NCBI RefSeq assembly: GCF_000521865.1
Contig: NZ_JAME01000041.1
Coordinates: forward strand, 1-34,859
DNA from: Roseivivax isoporae LMG 25204
Lineage (GTDB): Bacteria; Pseudomonadota; Alphaproteobacteria; Rhodobacterales; Rhodobacteraceae
Length of the DNA stretch: 34,859 nt
Direction: 5' to 3'
Shown: positions 1-8,170 of the stretch, piece after piece
Layout: each line of letters opens with the position of its first letter
Numbering within the stretch: position 1 is the stretch's first letter
The notes under the pieces: generated by a model
The model's database searches: none
Told to the model about the DNA's origin: nothing
Seen by the model: only the letters and a program-made list of their open reading frames with translations
Translations under genes and position numbers: made by a program

Positions 1-24
1 ACAGGCGCCGCGGACCGCAGGGCC

Positions 25-918
25 TCAGGCGGTCAGTCCCTCGGGCTCCGGCAGGCCGTTCGCCCGGCAGCACGCGGTCGTCGTGTTGGCCAGGAGGCAG
101 GCGATGGTCATCGGCCCGACTCCGCCCGGCACCGGCGTGATCGCGCCCGCCACCGCCGCGCAGCTGTCGTAGTCGCAATCGCCCACGAGCCGGGTCTTGC
201 CGTCTCCCGCATCCACCCGGTTGATGCCCACGTCGATCACCGTGGCGCCGGGCTTGATCCAGTCGCCGGTCACCATGCCGGGCCGGCCCACCGCCGCCAC
301 CACGATGTCGGCGCGTCGCACCACCGCGGCCAGGTCCCGCGTGCGCGAATGGGCGATGGTGACGGTGCAGCTGTCCCCGAGCAGGAGCTGCGCCATGGGC
401 TTGCCGACGATGTTCGAACGACCCACCACCACCGCGTCGAGGCCCGAAAGGCTGCCCAGATGGTCGCGCAGCAGCATCAGGCAGCCGAGCGGCGTGCAGG
501 GGACCATGCTCTTCTGCCCGGTCCCGAGCAGCCCCACATTCGAGACGTGGAAGCCGTCCACGTCCTTCGCCGGGTCGATCGCGTTGATCACCAGATCCGA
601 ATCGATGTGCGCGGGCAGCGGCAGCTGCACGAGGATGCCGTGCACCGCCGGGTCCGCGTTGAGCTGCCCGACGAGCGCCAGCAGGTCCTCCTGCCGGGTG
701 TCGGCCTCGAGCCGGTGCTCGTAGGAATTCATTCCCGCCTCGACCGTCTGCTTGCCCTTCGAGCGCACGTAGACCTGGCTCGCGGGATCCTCGCCCACCA
801 GCACGACGGCGAGCCCCGGCGTGATCCCGTGATCCGCCTTGAGCCGGCTCACGTGCCCGGCCACCTCTCCGCGCACCCGCGCGGCGAAGGCCTTGCCGTC
901 GATGATCGTTGCGGGCAT
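25..918 (-). CDS. folD: Bifunctional methylene-THF dehydrogenase / methenyl-THF cyclohydrolase FolD
   Basis: FolD interconverts 10-formyl-, 5,10-methenyl- and 5,10-methylene-tetrahydrofolate with NADP in the cytosol. The 297-residue protein has the family's usual length. Visible landmarks are the catalytic Tyr50/Lys54 (YVRSK), the VQLPLP signature near residues 97-102, an Asp near 121, the dinucleotide-loop motif GRSNIVGKP at 166-174, and a C-terminal [14 protein letters not shown] 30 nt upstream would extend the frame, but the ATG ending at 918 has a strong AAGGAGG about 7 nt ahead, so I start there. It lies 123 nt downstream of fhs on the same strand. Here it probably works in the reductive direction, feeding formate-derived C1 units to serine synthesis in place of MtdA/Fch, neither of which is in the window. 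That direction is inferred from the serine-cycle operon next door. The enzyme assignment is very secure. Confidence 0.97.
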   Translation of the reverse strand: MPATIIDGKAFAARVRGEVAGHVSRLKADHGITPGLAVVLVGEDPASQVYVRSKGKQTVEAGMNSYEHRLEADTRQEDLLALVGQLNADPAVHGILVQLPLPAHIDSDLVINAIDPAKDVDGFHVSNVGLLGTGQKSMVPCTPLGCLMLLRDHLGSLSGLDAVVVGRSNIVGKPMAQLLLGDSCTVTIAHSRTRDLAAVVRRADIVVAAVGRPGMVTGDWIKPGATVIDVGINRVDAGDGKTRLVGDCDYDSCAAVAGAITPVPGGVGPMTIACLLANTTTACCRANGLPEPEGLTA

Positions 919-930
919 GGCGCGCCCTCC

Positions 931-966
931 TTCTTCTTCTTGGTCCAAATATCCCCGCCGGAGGCA
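931..966 (-). repeat. Possible dispersed Rhodobacteraceae intergenic motif
   Basis: Read on the minus strand, this stretch contains CCTCCGGCGGGGATATTTGG followed by ACCAAGAAGAAG, just before the folD ribosome-binding site. I recognise this string from memory as one recurring at gene ends and leaders in many Rhodobacteraceae genomes. Only one copy is visible in this window, so the repeat status rests on recall and not on anything the window shows. Confidence 0.35.
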
Positions 967-987
967 GGAGCCGCGCAGGCGGCGACC

Positions 988-1020
988 GGGCGGTCGGGGG
1001 CTCGATGCCCCTGACCGCCC
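988..1020 (-). other. Intercistronic GC hairpin between fhs and folD
   Basis: Two 14-nt arms, 988-1001 and 1007-1020, pair with one G-T wobble around a 5-nt loop. On the minus strand the hairpin follows the fhs stop by about 20 nt and precedes folD. No T-run follows, so it is not a classic terminator. It may block 3' decay of the fhs message or partly reduce read-through into folD. Confidence 0.5.
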
Positions 1021-1041
1021 GCACCCGTCAGGGCCGGCGGC

Positions 1042-2718
1042 TCAGAACAGGCCCTCGATCTGCCCCTGGGCGTTCAGCCGGATGCTCTCGGCCGAGGGCA
1101 CCCGCGGCAGGCCCGGCATGGTCATGATCTCGCCGCAGATGGCGACGACGAAGCCCGCGCCGGCCGAGAGCCGCACCTCGCGCACGGGCAGATCGAACCC
1201 CTCGGGCGCGCCGCGCGCGCCGGGATCGGTCGAGAACGAGTACTGGGTCTTGGCCATGCAGACGGGCAGGGCGCCGTAGCCCTGCGCCTCCCAGTCCTTG
1301 AGCTGCGCGCGCACCCTCGCGTCGGCGGTGACGCTGCCCGCGCGGTAGATGCGCTTCGCCACGGTCTCGATCTTCTCCATGAGGCCCATCTCGTCGGGAT
1401 AGAGCGTCCGGAAGGCCGAGGTTCCTGCGTCGGCGATCTCGGCCACGCGCGCGGCCATCTCGGTCATGCCCTTCGAGCCCTCGGCCCAGTGCCGGCATAG
1501 GATCGCCTCCGCGCCTTGCGCGGCCACGTAGGCGCGCACGGCCGCGATCTCGGCCTCGGTGTCGCCGGCGAAATGGTTGATGCCCACCACCACCGGCACG
1601 CCGAACCCCTTCACGTTCTCGATGTGCCGCCCGAGATTGGCGCAGCCCGCCTCGACCGCGGCCACGTTCTCGGCGCCGAGGTCGGCCTTGGCGACGCCGC
1701 CGTTCATCTTCATCGCCCGCACCGTCGCCACGACCACCACGCAATCGGGAGCGAGGCCGGCCTTTCGGCACTTGATGTTCATGAACTTCTCGGCGCCGAG
1801 ATCGGCGCCGAAGCCCGCCTCGGTCACCACGTAGTCGGCGAGCTTCAGCGCGGTGCGCGTGGCGATGACCGAATTGCAGCCATGCGCGATGTTGGCGAAG
1901 GGCCCGCCGTGCACGAAGGCCGGATTGTTCTCGAGCGTCTGCACGAGGTTCGGCTGCATCGCGTCCTTCAGGAGCACCGTCATCGCCCCGTCGGCCTTGA
2001 GGTCGCGGGCGAAGACCGGGGTCTTGTCGCGCCGGTAGGCCGCGATCATCGCGCCGAGCCGCTCCTGCAGGTCGGCGAGGTCGCGTGCGAGGCAGAGGAT
2101 CGCCATGACCTCGGAGGCCACCGTGATGTCGAAGCCCGCCTCGCGCGGGAAGCCGTTGGCGACGCCGCCCAGCGAGGCGGTGATCTGCCGCAGCGCGCGA
2201 TCGTTCATGTCGAGGACGCGCCGCCAGGTCACGCGCCGGACGTCGATGTCCTGCTCGTTGCCCCAGTAGACGTGGTTGTCGATCATCGCCGCGAGCAGGT
2301 TGTGCGCCGAGGTGATCGCGTGGAAGTCGCCGGTGAAGTGGAGGTTCATCTCCTCCATCGGCACGACCTGGGCGTAGCCGCCGCCGGCGGCGCCGCCCTT
2401 CATGCCGAAGTTGGGGCCGAGCGAGGCCTCGCGGATGCAGATGCAGGCCTTCCTGCCGATGGCGTTCAGACCGTCGCCGAGCCCCACCGTGGTCGTGGTC
2501 TTGCCCTCGCCCGCGGGGGTCGGGTTGATCGCGGTCACGAGGATCAGCTTGCCGTCGGGGCGGTCGGCGAGGCTGTCGATGAAGGCCTGGCTGACCTTCG
2601 CCTTGTCGTGGCCGTAGGGCAGCAGGTGCTCGCTGGCGATGCCGAGCGTCTCGCCGATCTCCTGGATCGGGCGCTTGCGTGCCGCGCGGGCGATCTCGAT
2701 ATCCGTCTTGAAGGCCAT
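1042..2718 (-). CDS. fhs: Formate--tetrahydrofolate ligase
   Basis: This enzyme makes 10-formyl-THF from formate, THF and ATP, and is the entry of formate carbon into the serine cycle. The 558-residue length is standard. The ATP-binding loop TPAGEGKTT is at about 67-75 and the family signature [11 protein letters not shown] at about 105-115, followed by the conserved [10 protein letters not shown] stretch. The frame runs 34 codons further upstream, but the ATG at 2718 has GGAGGGG placed correctly ahead of it and begins the conserved [10 protein letters not shown], so I start there. It is the first gene of an fhs-folD pair, divergent from the LuxR-type regulator at 3014 across a 295-bp control region. 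With no methylene-H4MPT genes present, it suggests C1 enters as formate. The assignment is very secure. Confidence 0.98.
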   Translation of the reverse strand: MAFKTDIEIARAARKRPIQEIGETLGIASEHLLPYGHDKAKVSQAFIDSLADRPDGKLILVTAINPTPAGEGKTTTTVGLGDGLNAIGRKACICIREASLGPNFGMKGGAAGGGYAQVVPMEEMNLHFTGDFHAITSAHNLLAAMIDNHVYWGNEQDIDVRRVTWRRVLDMNDRALRQITASLGGVANGFPREAGFDITVASEVMAILCLARDLADLQERLGAMIAAYRRDKTPVFARDLKADGAMTVLLKDAMQPNLVQTLENNPAFVHGGPFANIAHGCNSVIATRTALKLADYVVTEAGFGADLGAEKFMNIKCRKAGLAPDCVVVVATVRAMKMNGGVAKADLGAENVAAVEAGCANLGRHIENVKGFGVPVVVGINHFAGDTEAEIAAVRAYVAAQGAEAILCRHWAEGSKGMTEMAARVAEIADAGTSAFRTLYPDEMGLMEKIETVAKRIYRAGSVTADARVRAQLKDWEAQGYGALPVCMAKTQYSFSTDPGARGAPEGFDLPVREVRLSAGAGFVVAICGEIMTMPGLPRVPSAESIRLNAQGQIEGLF

Positions 2719-2904
2719 GGACCCCTCCCCTGCACTGTCGTCGCGCGCATCAAGCATCTTTCTGCCCGACCCGACAATGCGCGAAGCGCGCGTTCTGCCC
2801 CGGCGGGCGACACTTTCCATCCGGCCGGGCGCGCGGGCCTACCCGTTCCGGCGGGAGAGGCGCCCGCGGCCCGTGCCGAGGTGCGGGCGATGCCGCGGCG
2901 CGGC

Positions 2905-2924
2905 GGAAGAATACGGAAGAATAC
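2905..2924. promoter_or_regulatory. Tandem 10-bp direct repeat in the fhs/regulator divergent region
   Basis: The 10-mer GGAAGAATAC occurs twice, head to tail and without a spacer, in the intergenic region that must hold both the fhs and the regulator promoters. Around it the sequence is GC-rich and otherwise featureless. A one-turn direct repeat suits a transcription-factor site. No known consensus was recognised. Confidence 0.35.
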
Positions 2925-2947
2925 CGTGACAGGCCCGCGGCTTGGGG

Positions 2948-2972
2948 CCAGTTAGGAAGATGGTCTAGCTGG
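2948..2972. promoter_or_regulatory. Dyad operator candidate upstream of the LuxR-type regulator
   Basis: CCAGTTAG at 2948-2955 and CTAGCTGG at 2965-2972 form an 8-bp inverted repeat with one mismatch and a 9-nt spacer. It lies about 40 nt before the regulator's start codon. The size and symmetry suit a dimeric HTH protein, possibly autoregulation by the adjacent LuxR-type product. That partner is inferred from position only. Confidence 0.4.
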
Positions 2973-3013
2973 CGTGACGGGGGTGTGCCTGCGATCTTGC
3001 GCGGAGGAGGATC

Positions 3014-3670
3014 ATGAACTTGCAGGTGCAGGACATGGGGGGCGCGGCCGTTGCGGACACGACGGCGGAGGTTCGCGTTTTCCTCGTCGAGCCGAACCCG
3101 CTGGTCGTCTCCGCGCTCGGGCTCTGCTTCGAGCGCGACCGCAGGTTCCGGCTCTGCGCGAGCACGCCGAGCGGCGCGGCTCTTCTGGATACGCGGACCG
3201 GCAGCTTCGACGTCGCGGTGCTGTCGTGGCAGAGCGCGGACCTGGGCGCGGCCGAGGTGCTGCGCGCGTGGCGCGCGGCCGGGCGCAGCGAACCGGTGAC
3301 CGTCTTCTCGAACAACCGCGACCTCGGCACCGTGCGGCAATCCGTCAGGCTCGGTGCGCAGGGCTACTGCTACCAGTTCGACGATCCCTCGGTCCTGTTC
3401 GACACGCTGCACGCGGTGGCCAACGGGCGCATCTGCGTGCCCTTCATCGACGTCACCGCGATCAACGACACGCCGCTCGCCGGTCTGACCGTGCGCGAGC
3501 GCGAGCTTCTCGAGGTGCTGGCGCGCGGCTGGACCAACCAGCAGATCGCGAACCGCACCGGCATCTCGGAGAACACGGTGAAATATCACCTGAAGAACCT
3601 CTACGAGAAGCTCGGCGTGCGCAACCGGGCCATGGCGGTCGCCATCTGGTCGCGCGAGATGGACGGCTGA
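3014..3670 (+). CDS. LuxR/NarL-type transcriptional regulator with degenerate receiver domain
   Basis: The 218-residue protein has a receiver-like fold (about 20-140) and a C-terminal LuxR-type helix-turn-helix (about 156-212, with LTVRERELLEVLARG and TGISENTVKYHLKNLYEKLGV). The receiver lacks the usual phosphorylation residues. The phospho-acceptor Asp position reads Ser71 in FDVAVLS, the N-terminal acidic pair is Glu26-Pro27, and the conserved Lys position is Gln121. It is therefore probably not a phosphorylation switch and may respond to a ligand or act constitutively. AGGAGG sits 3 nt before the ATG. It lies between fhs-folD and the serine-cycle operon, reading toward the latter, so local control of C1 genes is the natural guess. 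The known Methylobacterium regulator, QscR, is LysR-type and unrelated. HTH family is secure; the regulatory target is inference. Confidence 0.88.
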   Translation: MNLQVQDMGGAAVADTTAEVRVFLVEPNPLVVSALGLCFERDRRFRLCASTPSGAALLDTRTGSFDVAVLSWQSADLGAAEVLRAWRAAGRSEPVTVFSNNRDLGTVRQSVRLGAQGYCYQFDDPSVLFDTLHAVANGRICVPFIDVTAINDTPLAGLTVRERELLEVLARGWTNQQIANRTGISENTVKYHLKNLYEKLGVRNRAMAVAIWSREMDG

Positions 3671-3905
3671 CCGCCGTTCGCCGCCGCGCGCCTGAACCCT
3701 CTTCCATCCTCTCTCCCGTGATCCCTGTATCGCGCCCCGCCGCGCGCGGATCCGCGTGCCCGTCCGCAGAGGGCCCGCGTGTCTGTTCGGGTAGGACCCG
3801 CCCACCCCGGGGCGCGCGAATCCTATCCGCGTGTGTGTGGTGGAAAATGTCGCCGCTGCCATCCTTGGCACAACGATGTTTCGCATCCCGAGGAGGATCC
3901 CGCCC

Positions 3906-5099
3906 ATGCCCGGCTACAAGCATCTCTTCATTCCCGGCCCGACCAACATCCCCGAGGAGGTCCGCATGGCGATGAACGTCGCGATGCAGGACATGCGGGC
4001 GCCGGATTTCCCGAACCTGACGAAGCCGATCTTCGAGAAGGTGCAGAAGGTGTTCCGCAACACCACGGGCCGCGTCTTCCTCTACCCGTCCTCGGGCACG
4101 GGGGCGTGGGAGGCGGCGATCCAGAACACGCTGTCGCCGGGCGACAAGGTCCTGATGAGCCGATTCGGCCAGTTCTCGAACCTCTGGGTCGACATGGCGC
4201 AGCGGCTTGGCCTCGACGTCGACGTGATCGACTGCGCATGGGGCGAGGGCGTCCCGGTCGAGGCCTACGCCGAGAAGCTCAAGGCCGACAAGACGCACGA
4301 CTACAAGGCGGTGTTCGCCACCCACAACGAGACCGCGACCGGCGTGACCTCGGACATCGCCGGCGTGCGGCGCGCGCTCGACGACGCGAACCACCCGGCG
4401 CTCCTGATGGTCGACGGCGTTTCCTCGGTGGGCTCGATCCCCTTCGACCAGGACGCGCTCGGCGTCGACTGCTGCGTCTCGGGCAGCCAGAAGGGCTTCA
4501 TGCTGCCTGCGGGTCTCGGGATCCTGTCGGTCAGCAAGTGGGCGCTCGAGGCGCACAAGACGTCGGAGTACGGGCGCTGCTTCTTCTCGTTCGAGGACAT
4601 GATCAAGACGAACGACGCGGGCTATTTCCCCTACACGCCGGCGACGCAGCTGCTGCGCGGGCTCGACGTCGCCTGCGACATGATCCTCGACGAGGGGCTC
4701 GAAGCCGTCTGGGCGCGCCACCACCGGCTGGCCGAAGGCGTGCGCCGCGCCGTCGATGCCTGGGGGCTCAAGCTCTGCGCGAAGGAGCCGAAGTGGCATT
4801 CGGACACCGTCAGCGCCATCGTGGTGCCGGAGGACAAGGATGCGCGCGACGTCATCTCGACCGCCTACACGAAGTACAACACCTCCCTCGGCACCGGGCT
4901 CGACCGCGTGATGGGCAAGGTGTTCCGCATCGGGCATCTCGGCTGGCTGAACGAGGGCATGGTCTGCACCGCGCTCTCCTCGGCCGAGATGGCGATGATC
5001 GATTGCGGCTTCGACATCACCGCGGGGTCGGGCGTCGGGGTGGCGATCCGGCATTTCACCGAGACGCCGGCGCCCGCGCTCAAGCTCGCGGCGGAGTGA
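3906..5099 (+). CDS. sgaA: Serine--glyoxylate aminotransferase
   Basis: This PLP enzyme (fold type I, class V) converts serine plus glyoxylate to hydroxypyruvate plus glycine, the central exchange step of the serine cycle. The 397-residue protein starts MPGYKHLFIPGPTN. It shows the phosphate-site stretch PSSGTGAWEAA, the PLP-ring Asp170 in LLMVDGVSS, and the Schiff-base Lys196 in SGSQKG. The frame extends 25 codons upstream, but GAGGAGG sits about 9 nt before the ATG at 3906, and homologues begin near there. It opens a same-strand run with mcl, mtkA, mtkB and hprA, with a 7-nt gap to mcl. That context argues strongly for serine-glyoxylate over alanine-glyoxylate activity. The 235-bp region upstream, back to the regulator, presumably holds the operon promoter, but I could not pick a convincing box. 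Confidence 0.96.
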   Translation: MPGYKHLFIPGPTNIPEEVRMAMNVAMQDMRAPDFPNLTKPIFEKVQKVFRNTTGRVFLYPSSGTGAWEAAIQNTLSPGDKVLMSRFGQFSNLWVDMAQRLGLDVDVIDCAWGEGVPVEAYAEKLKADKTHDYKAVFATHNETATGVTSDIAGVRRALDDANHPALLMVDGVSSVGSIPFDQDALGVDCCVSGSQKGFMLPAGLGILSVSKWALEAHKTSEYGRCFFSFEDMIKTNDAGYFPYTPATQLLRGLDVACDMILDEGLEAVWARHHRLAEGVRRAVDAWGLKLCAKEPKWHSDTVSAIVVPEDKDARDVISTAYTKYNTSLGTGLDRVMGKVFRIGHLGWLNEGMVCTALSSAEMAMIDCGFDITAGSGVGVAIRHFTETPAPALKLAAE

Positions 5100-5106
5100 G
5101 GGCACC

Positions 5107-6051
5107 ATGAGCCATACCGTCCACGGCCCCCGTGCGGCCCGCCTGCAACGCTCGACGCTGGCGGTGCCGGCGTCGAACCCCACCATGATCGAGAAGGCGG
5201 CCGACAGCGCTGCAGACGTGGTGTTCCTCGACCTCGAGGACGCGGTGGCGCCGAACGACAAGGAACAGGCGCGGAAGAACGCCATCCAGGCGCTGAACGA
5301 CATCGACTGGAAGGCGAAGAACAAGATCACCAGCGTCCGTATCAACGGGCTCGACACCCATTACATGTACCGCGACGTGGTCGACGTGATGGAGCAGGCG
5401 GGCCGGTTCCTCGACATCGTGCTGATCCCCAAGGTGGGGCTGCCCGCGGACGTCTACATGGTCGAGGCGATGCTGAACCAGATCGAGATGGCCATGGGCT
5501 ACGAGCGCAAGGTCGGCATCGAGGCGCTGATCGAGACGCCGCTCGGGATGGCGAATGTCGAGGCGATCGCGGCGGCGCCGTCGCGGCTCGAGGCGATGCA
5601 TTTCGGCGTCGCCGACTACGCGGCCTTCCACAAGGCGCGCACGGTCAACATCGGCGGGCTGAACCCGAATTACCCCGGCGACCAGTGGCACGCGGCGCTG
5701 TCGCGCATGACGACCGCCTGTCGCGCCTACGGGCTGCGGCCCATCGACGGGCCCTTCGGCGACTTTTCGGACCCCGACGGCTTCCGCGACGCCTGCAAGC
5801 GGGGCGCGGCGCTCGGGATCGAGGGCAAGTGGGCGATCCATCCGAGCCAGATCGCGCTTGCCAACGACGAGTTCTCGCCGACCCCGGCGGAGGTCGACCG
5901 CGCCGAGAAGATCATCGCCGCGCTCAGGGAGGCCGCTGCGCAGGGCAGGGGCGCCGCAAGCCTCGACGGCAAGATGATCGACGCCGCATCCGAGAAGATG
6001 GCCCGGAACGTGCTCGCCGTGCAGGAAACCCTGCGCGCGCGGGCAGCCTGA
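5107..6051 (+). CDS. mcl: L-malyl-CoA / beta-methylmalyl-CoA lyase
   Basis: A HpcH/HpaI-citrate lyase beta family enzyme that cleaves malyl-CoA to acetyl-CoA and glyoxylate. At 314 residues it matches Mcl of methylotrophs and Rhodobacter. Landmarks are FLDLEDAV at 40-47, Arg78, the Mg-binding Glu143 (ALIETPLGM) and Asp170 (GVADYAA), and IHPSQI near the C-terminus. It follows sga by 7 nt and precedes mtkA, whose product makes its substrate, so serine-cycle lyase is the primary role. In Rhodobacterales the same enzyme can also serve the ethylmalonyl-CoA pathway through beta-methylmalyl-CoA. The start is set by a modest purine-rich site overlapping the sga stop codon. Confidence 0.95.
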   Translation: MSHTVHGPRAARLQRSTLAVPASNPTMIEKAADSAADVVFLDLEDAVAPNDKEQARKNAIQALNDIDWKAKNKITSVRINGLDTHYMYRDVVDVMEQAGRFLDIVLIPKVGLPADVYMVEAMLNQIEMAMGYERKVGIEALIETPLGMANVEAIAAAPSRLEAMHFGVADYAAFHKARTVNIGGLNPNYPGDQWHAALSRMTTACRAYGLRPIDGPFGDFSDPDGFRDACKRGAALGIEGKWAIHPSQIALANDEFSPTPAEVDRAEKIIAALREAAAQGRGAASLDGKMIDAASEKMARNVLAVQETLRARAA

Positions 6052-6083
6052 GCCCGCCACGCCGAACCTGAGGGAGGAGCCCC

Positions 6084-7259
6084 ATGGATATCCACGAATA
6101 CCAGGCCAAGGACCTGCTGGTGACGCGGGGCATCCGCGTGCCGCGCGGCGGTCTCGCCTATTCGCCCGAGCAGGCGGCCTACCGCGCGACCGAACTGGGC
6201 GGCGACGCCTGGGTGGTCAAGGCGCAGGTCCATTCCGGCGCCCGCGGCAAGGCCGGCGGAATCATCATGTGCCGCTCCGACAAGGAGGTGGAGGAGGCCG
6301 CCGACAAGCTGCTCGGCGCACGCCTCGTGACAAAGCAGACCGACGGCCGGGGCAAGCTCGTCTCCCGCGTCTATGTCGAGGAGACGGTCCCGATCGACCG
6401 CGAACTCTACCTTGGCTTCGTGCTCGACCGGAAGGAGGAGCGCATCATGATCGTCGCCTCCAGCCAGGGCGGCATGGACATCGAGGAGATCTCGGAGAAG
6501 GAGCCCGACAGCATCGTGCGCGCGTCGGTCGACCCGGGAGCGGGCATGATGCAGTTCCAGGCGCGCGAGATCGCCTTCGGACTCGGGCTCGACGGCGCCC
6601 TCATCGCCAAGGCGGTGCAGACGATCATGGGCTGCTACCGCGTCTTCCGCGACTTCGACGCCTCGATGCTCGAGATCAATCCGCTCGTTGTGTCCAAGGA
6701 CGATCTGCTCGCGCTCGACTGCAAGATGAGCTTCGACGAGAACGCCGTGTTCCGCCGGCCCGAACTTTCCGAGCTGCGCGACAAGAGCCAGGAGGATCCG
6801 CGCGAGACCTTCGCGTCCGATCGCGGGCTCAGCTATGTCGGCCTTGACGGCAACATCGGCTGCATCATCAACGGCGCCGGCCTCGCCATGGCGACCCTCG
6901 ACATGATCAAGATCGCCGGCGGCGAGCCCGCGAACTTCCTCGACATCGGCGGCGGCGCCTCGCCGGAGCGGGTGGCGAAGTCGTTCCGCGCGGTGCTGAA
7001 GGATCCCAAGGTCGAGGTGATCCTCGTGAACATCTTCGCCGGCATCAACCGCTGCGACTGGGTGGCCGAGGGTGTCGTCAAGGCCATCGAGGAGGTGGGC
7101 GTGCCCGTGCCGCTGGTCGTGCGCCTGTCCGGCACAAAGGTCGCGGAAGGCCGCCGCATCCTCGCCGAACGCGCGCCGTCGGTGATCGTCGCCGACACGC
7201 TCAAGGACGCCGCGGACAAGGCCGTGTCGGCCTGGAAAAGCACCCGCAAGGCCGCCTGA
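6084..7259 (+). CDS. mtkA: Malate--CoA ligase subunit beta (malate thiokinase)
   Basis: The 391-residue ATP-grasp subunit resembles SucC. It begins MDIHEYQAK, carries [15 protein letters not shown] in the N-terminal ATP-grasp region, and has GGGASPERV and [10 protein letters not shown] in the CoA-ligase domain. With MtkB it forms malyl-CoA from malate, CoA and ATP. Sequence alone cannot exclude succinyl-CoA synthetase. Its place directly after malyl-CoA lyase and before hydroxypyruvate reductase, with no sdh/suc genes nearby, makes malate thiokinase much more likely. The ribosome-binding site GGAGGAG lies 4 nt before the ATG and is part of a 14-nt string shared exactly with mtkB. Confidence 0.93.
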   Translation: MDIHEYQAKDLLVTRGIRVPRGGLAYSPEQAAYRATELGGDAWVVKAQVHSGARGKAGGIIMCRSDKEVEEAADKLLGARLVTKQTDGRGKLVSRVYVEETVPIDRELYLGFVLDRKEERIMIVASSQGGMDIEEISEKEPDSIVRASVDPGAGMMQFQAREIAFGLGLDGALIAKAVQTIMGCYRVFRDFDASMLEINPLVVSKDDLLALDCKMSFDENAVFRRPELSELRDKSQEDPRETFASDRGLSYVGLDGNIGCIINGAGLAMATLDMIKIAGGEPANFLDIGGGASPERVAKSFRAVLKDPKVEVILVNIFAGINRCDWVAEGVVKAIEEVGVPVPLVVRLSGTKVAEGRRILAERAPSVIVADTLKDAADKAVSAWKSTRKAA

Positions 7260-7270
7260 GGAGGAGCCCC

Positions 7271-8170
7271 ATGTCCATTCTCATCGACAAGAGCACCAAG
7301 GTCATCATCCAGGGCTTCACCGGCCGCATCGGCAATTTCCACGCCGGCGAGATGATGGAATACGGCACCACCCTCGTGGGCGGCGTGACGCCCGGCAAGG
7401 GCGGGCAGATGCATCTCGGAAAGCCGGTCTTCAACACCGTGAAGGGCGCGGTGGAGGAAACCGGCGCGGATGCCTCGATCATCTTCGTGCCGCCGCCCTT
7501 CGCCGCCGACGCGATCATGGAGGCGGCGGATGCCGGCATCCGCTACTGCGTCTGCATCACCGACGGCATCCCCGCGCAGGACATGATGCGGGTGAAACGC
7601 TACATGCGCCGCTACCGCGCCGAGAACCGCATGCGGCTGACCGGACCGAACTGCGCCGGCACCATCTCGCCGGGCAAGGCGATGCTCGGGATCATGCCGG
7701 GCCACATCTACACGCCGGGCCGGGTCGGCGTGGTGGGCCGTTCGGGCACGCTCGGCTACGAGGCGGCGAGCCAGATGCAGGCGCACGGCATCGGCATCTC
7801 GACCTCGGTCGGCATCGGCGGCGACCCGATCAACGGGTCGTCCTTCAAGGACATCCTGATGCTGTTCGAGGAGGATCCCGAGACCGACGCCGTGGTGATG
7901 ATCGGCGAGATCGGCGGCCCGCAGGAGGCCGAGGCGGCCCAGTGGGCGCGCGAGCACATGAAGAAGCCGCTCATGGCCTATGTCGCGGGACTGTCCGCGC
8001 CGAAGGGCAAGAAGATGGGCCATGCCGGGGCCATCGTGCAGGCCTTCGGCGAGAGTGCGCAGGAGAAGGTGGAAATCATCCGCGAGGCGGGTCATACCAT
8101 CATCCCGAACCCTGCCGCGTTCGGCGAGACGGTCGAGGCGGTGCTCACCGGCAAGAAGGTGGCGGCCTGA
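7271..8170 (+). CDS. mtkB: Malate--CoA ligase subunit alpha (malate thiokinase)
   Basis: The 299-residue SucD-like subunit has an N-terminal CoA-binding Rossmann region ([13 protein letters not shown]), the conserved LTGPNCAG loop at about 123-130, GRSGTLGYE near 156-164, and the phosphohistidine loop [13 protein letters not shown] with His251 as the phosphorylated residue. The tail after the active His differs from E. coli-type SucD, as expected for malate thiokinases. It begins 11 nt after mtkA, with the same GGAGGAGCCCC leader, which implies similar translation of the two subunits. Its stop codon abuts hprA. The partner is MtkA; the product malyl-CoA goes to Mcl. Confidence 0.93.
   Translation: MSILIDKSTKVIIQGFTGRIGNFHAGEMMEYGTTLVGGVTPGKGGQMHLGKPVFNTVKGAVEETGADASIIFVPPPFAADAIMEAADAGIRYCVCITDGIPAQDMMRVKRYMRRYRAENRMRLTGPNCAGTISPGKAMLGIMPGHIYTPGRVGVVGRSGTLGYEAASQMQAHGIGISTSVGIGGDPINGSSFKDILMLFEEDPETDAVVMIGEIGGPQEAEAAQWAREHMKKPLMAYVAGLSAPKGKKMGHAGAIVQAFGESAQEKVEIIREAGHTIIPNPAAFGETVEAVLTGKKVAA

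Noticed and set aside
1516-2955. Long plus-strand frame opposite fhs
   Set aside because: Shadow of fhs; repetitive His/Arg/Asp-rich translation with no recognisable domain.
3870-3890. Sigma-54-like TTGGCAC...TCGCA upstream of sga
   Set aside because: The GG and GC elements are 14 nt apart, not the required 10, so the box does not fit.
6084-8170. Succinyl-CoA synthetase (sucCD)
   Set aside because: The families are homologous, but the genes sit between malyl-CoA lyase and hydroxypyruvate reductase and away from TCA-cycle genes, favouring malate thiokinase.
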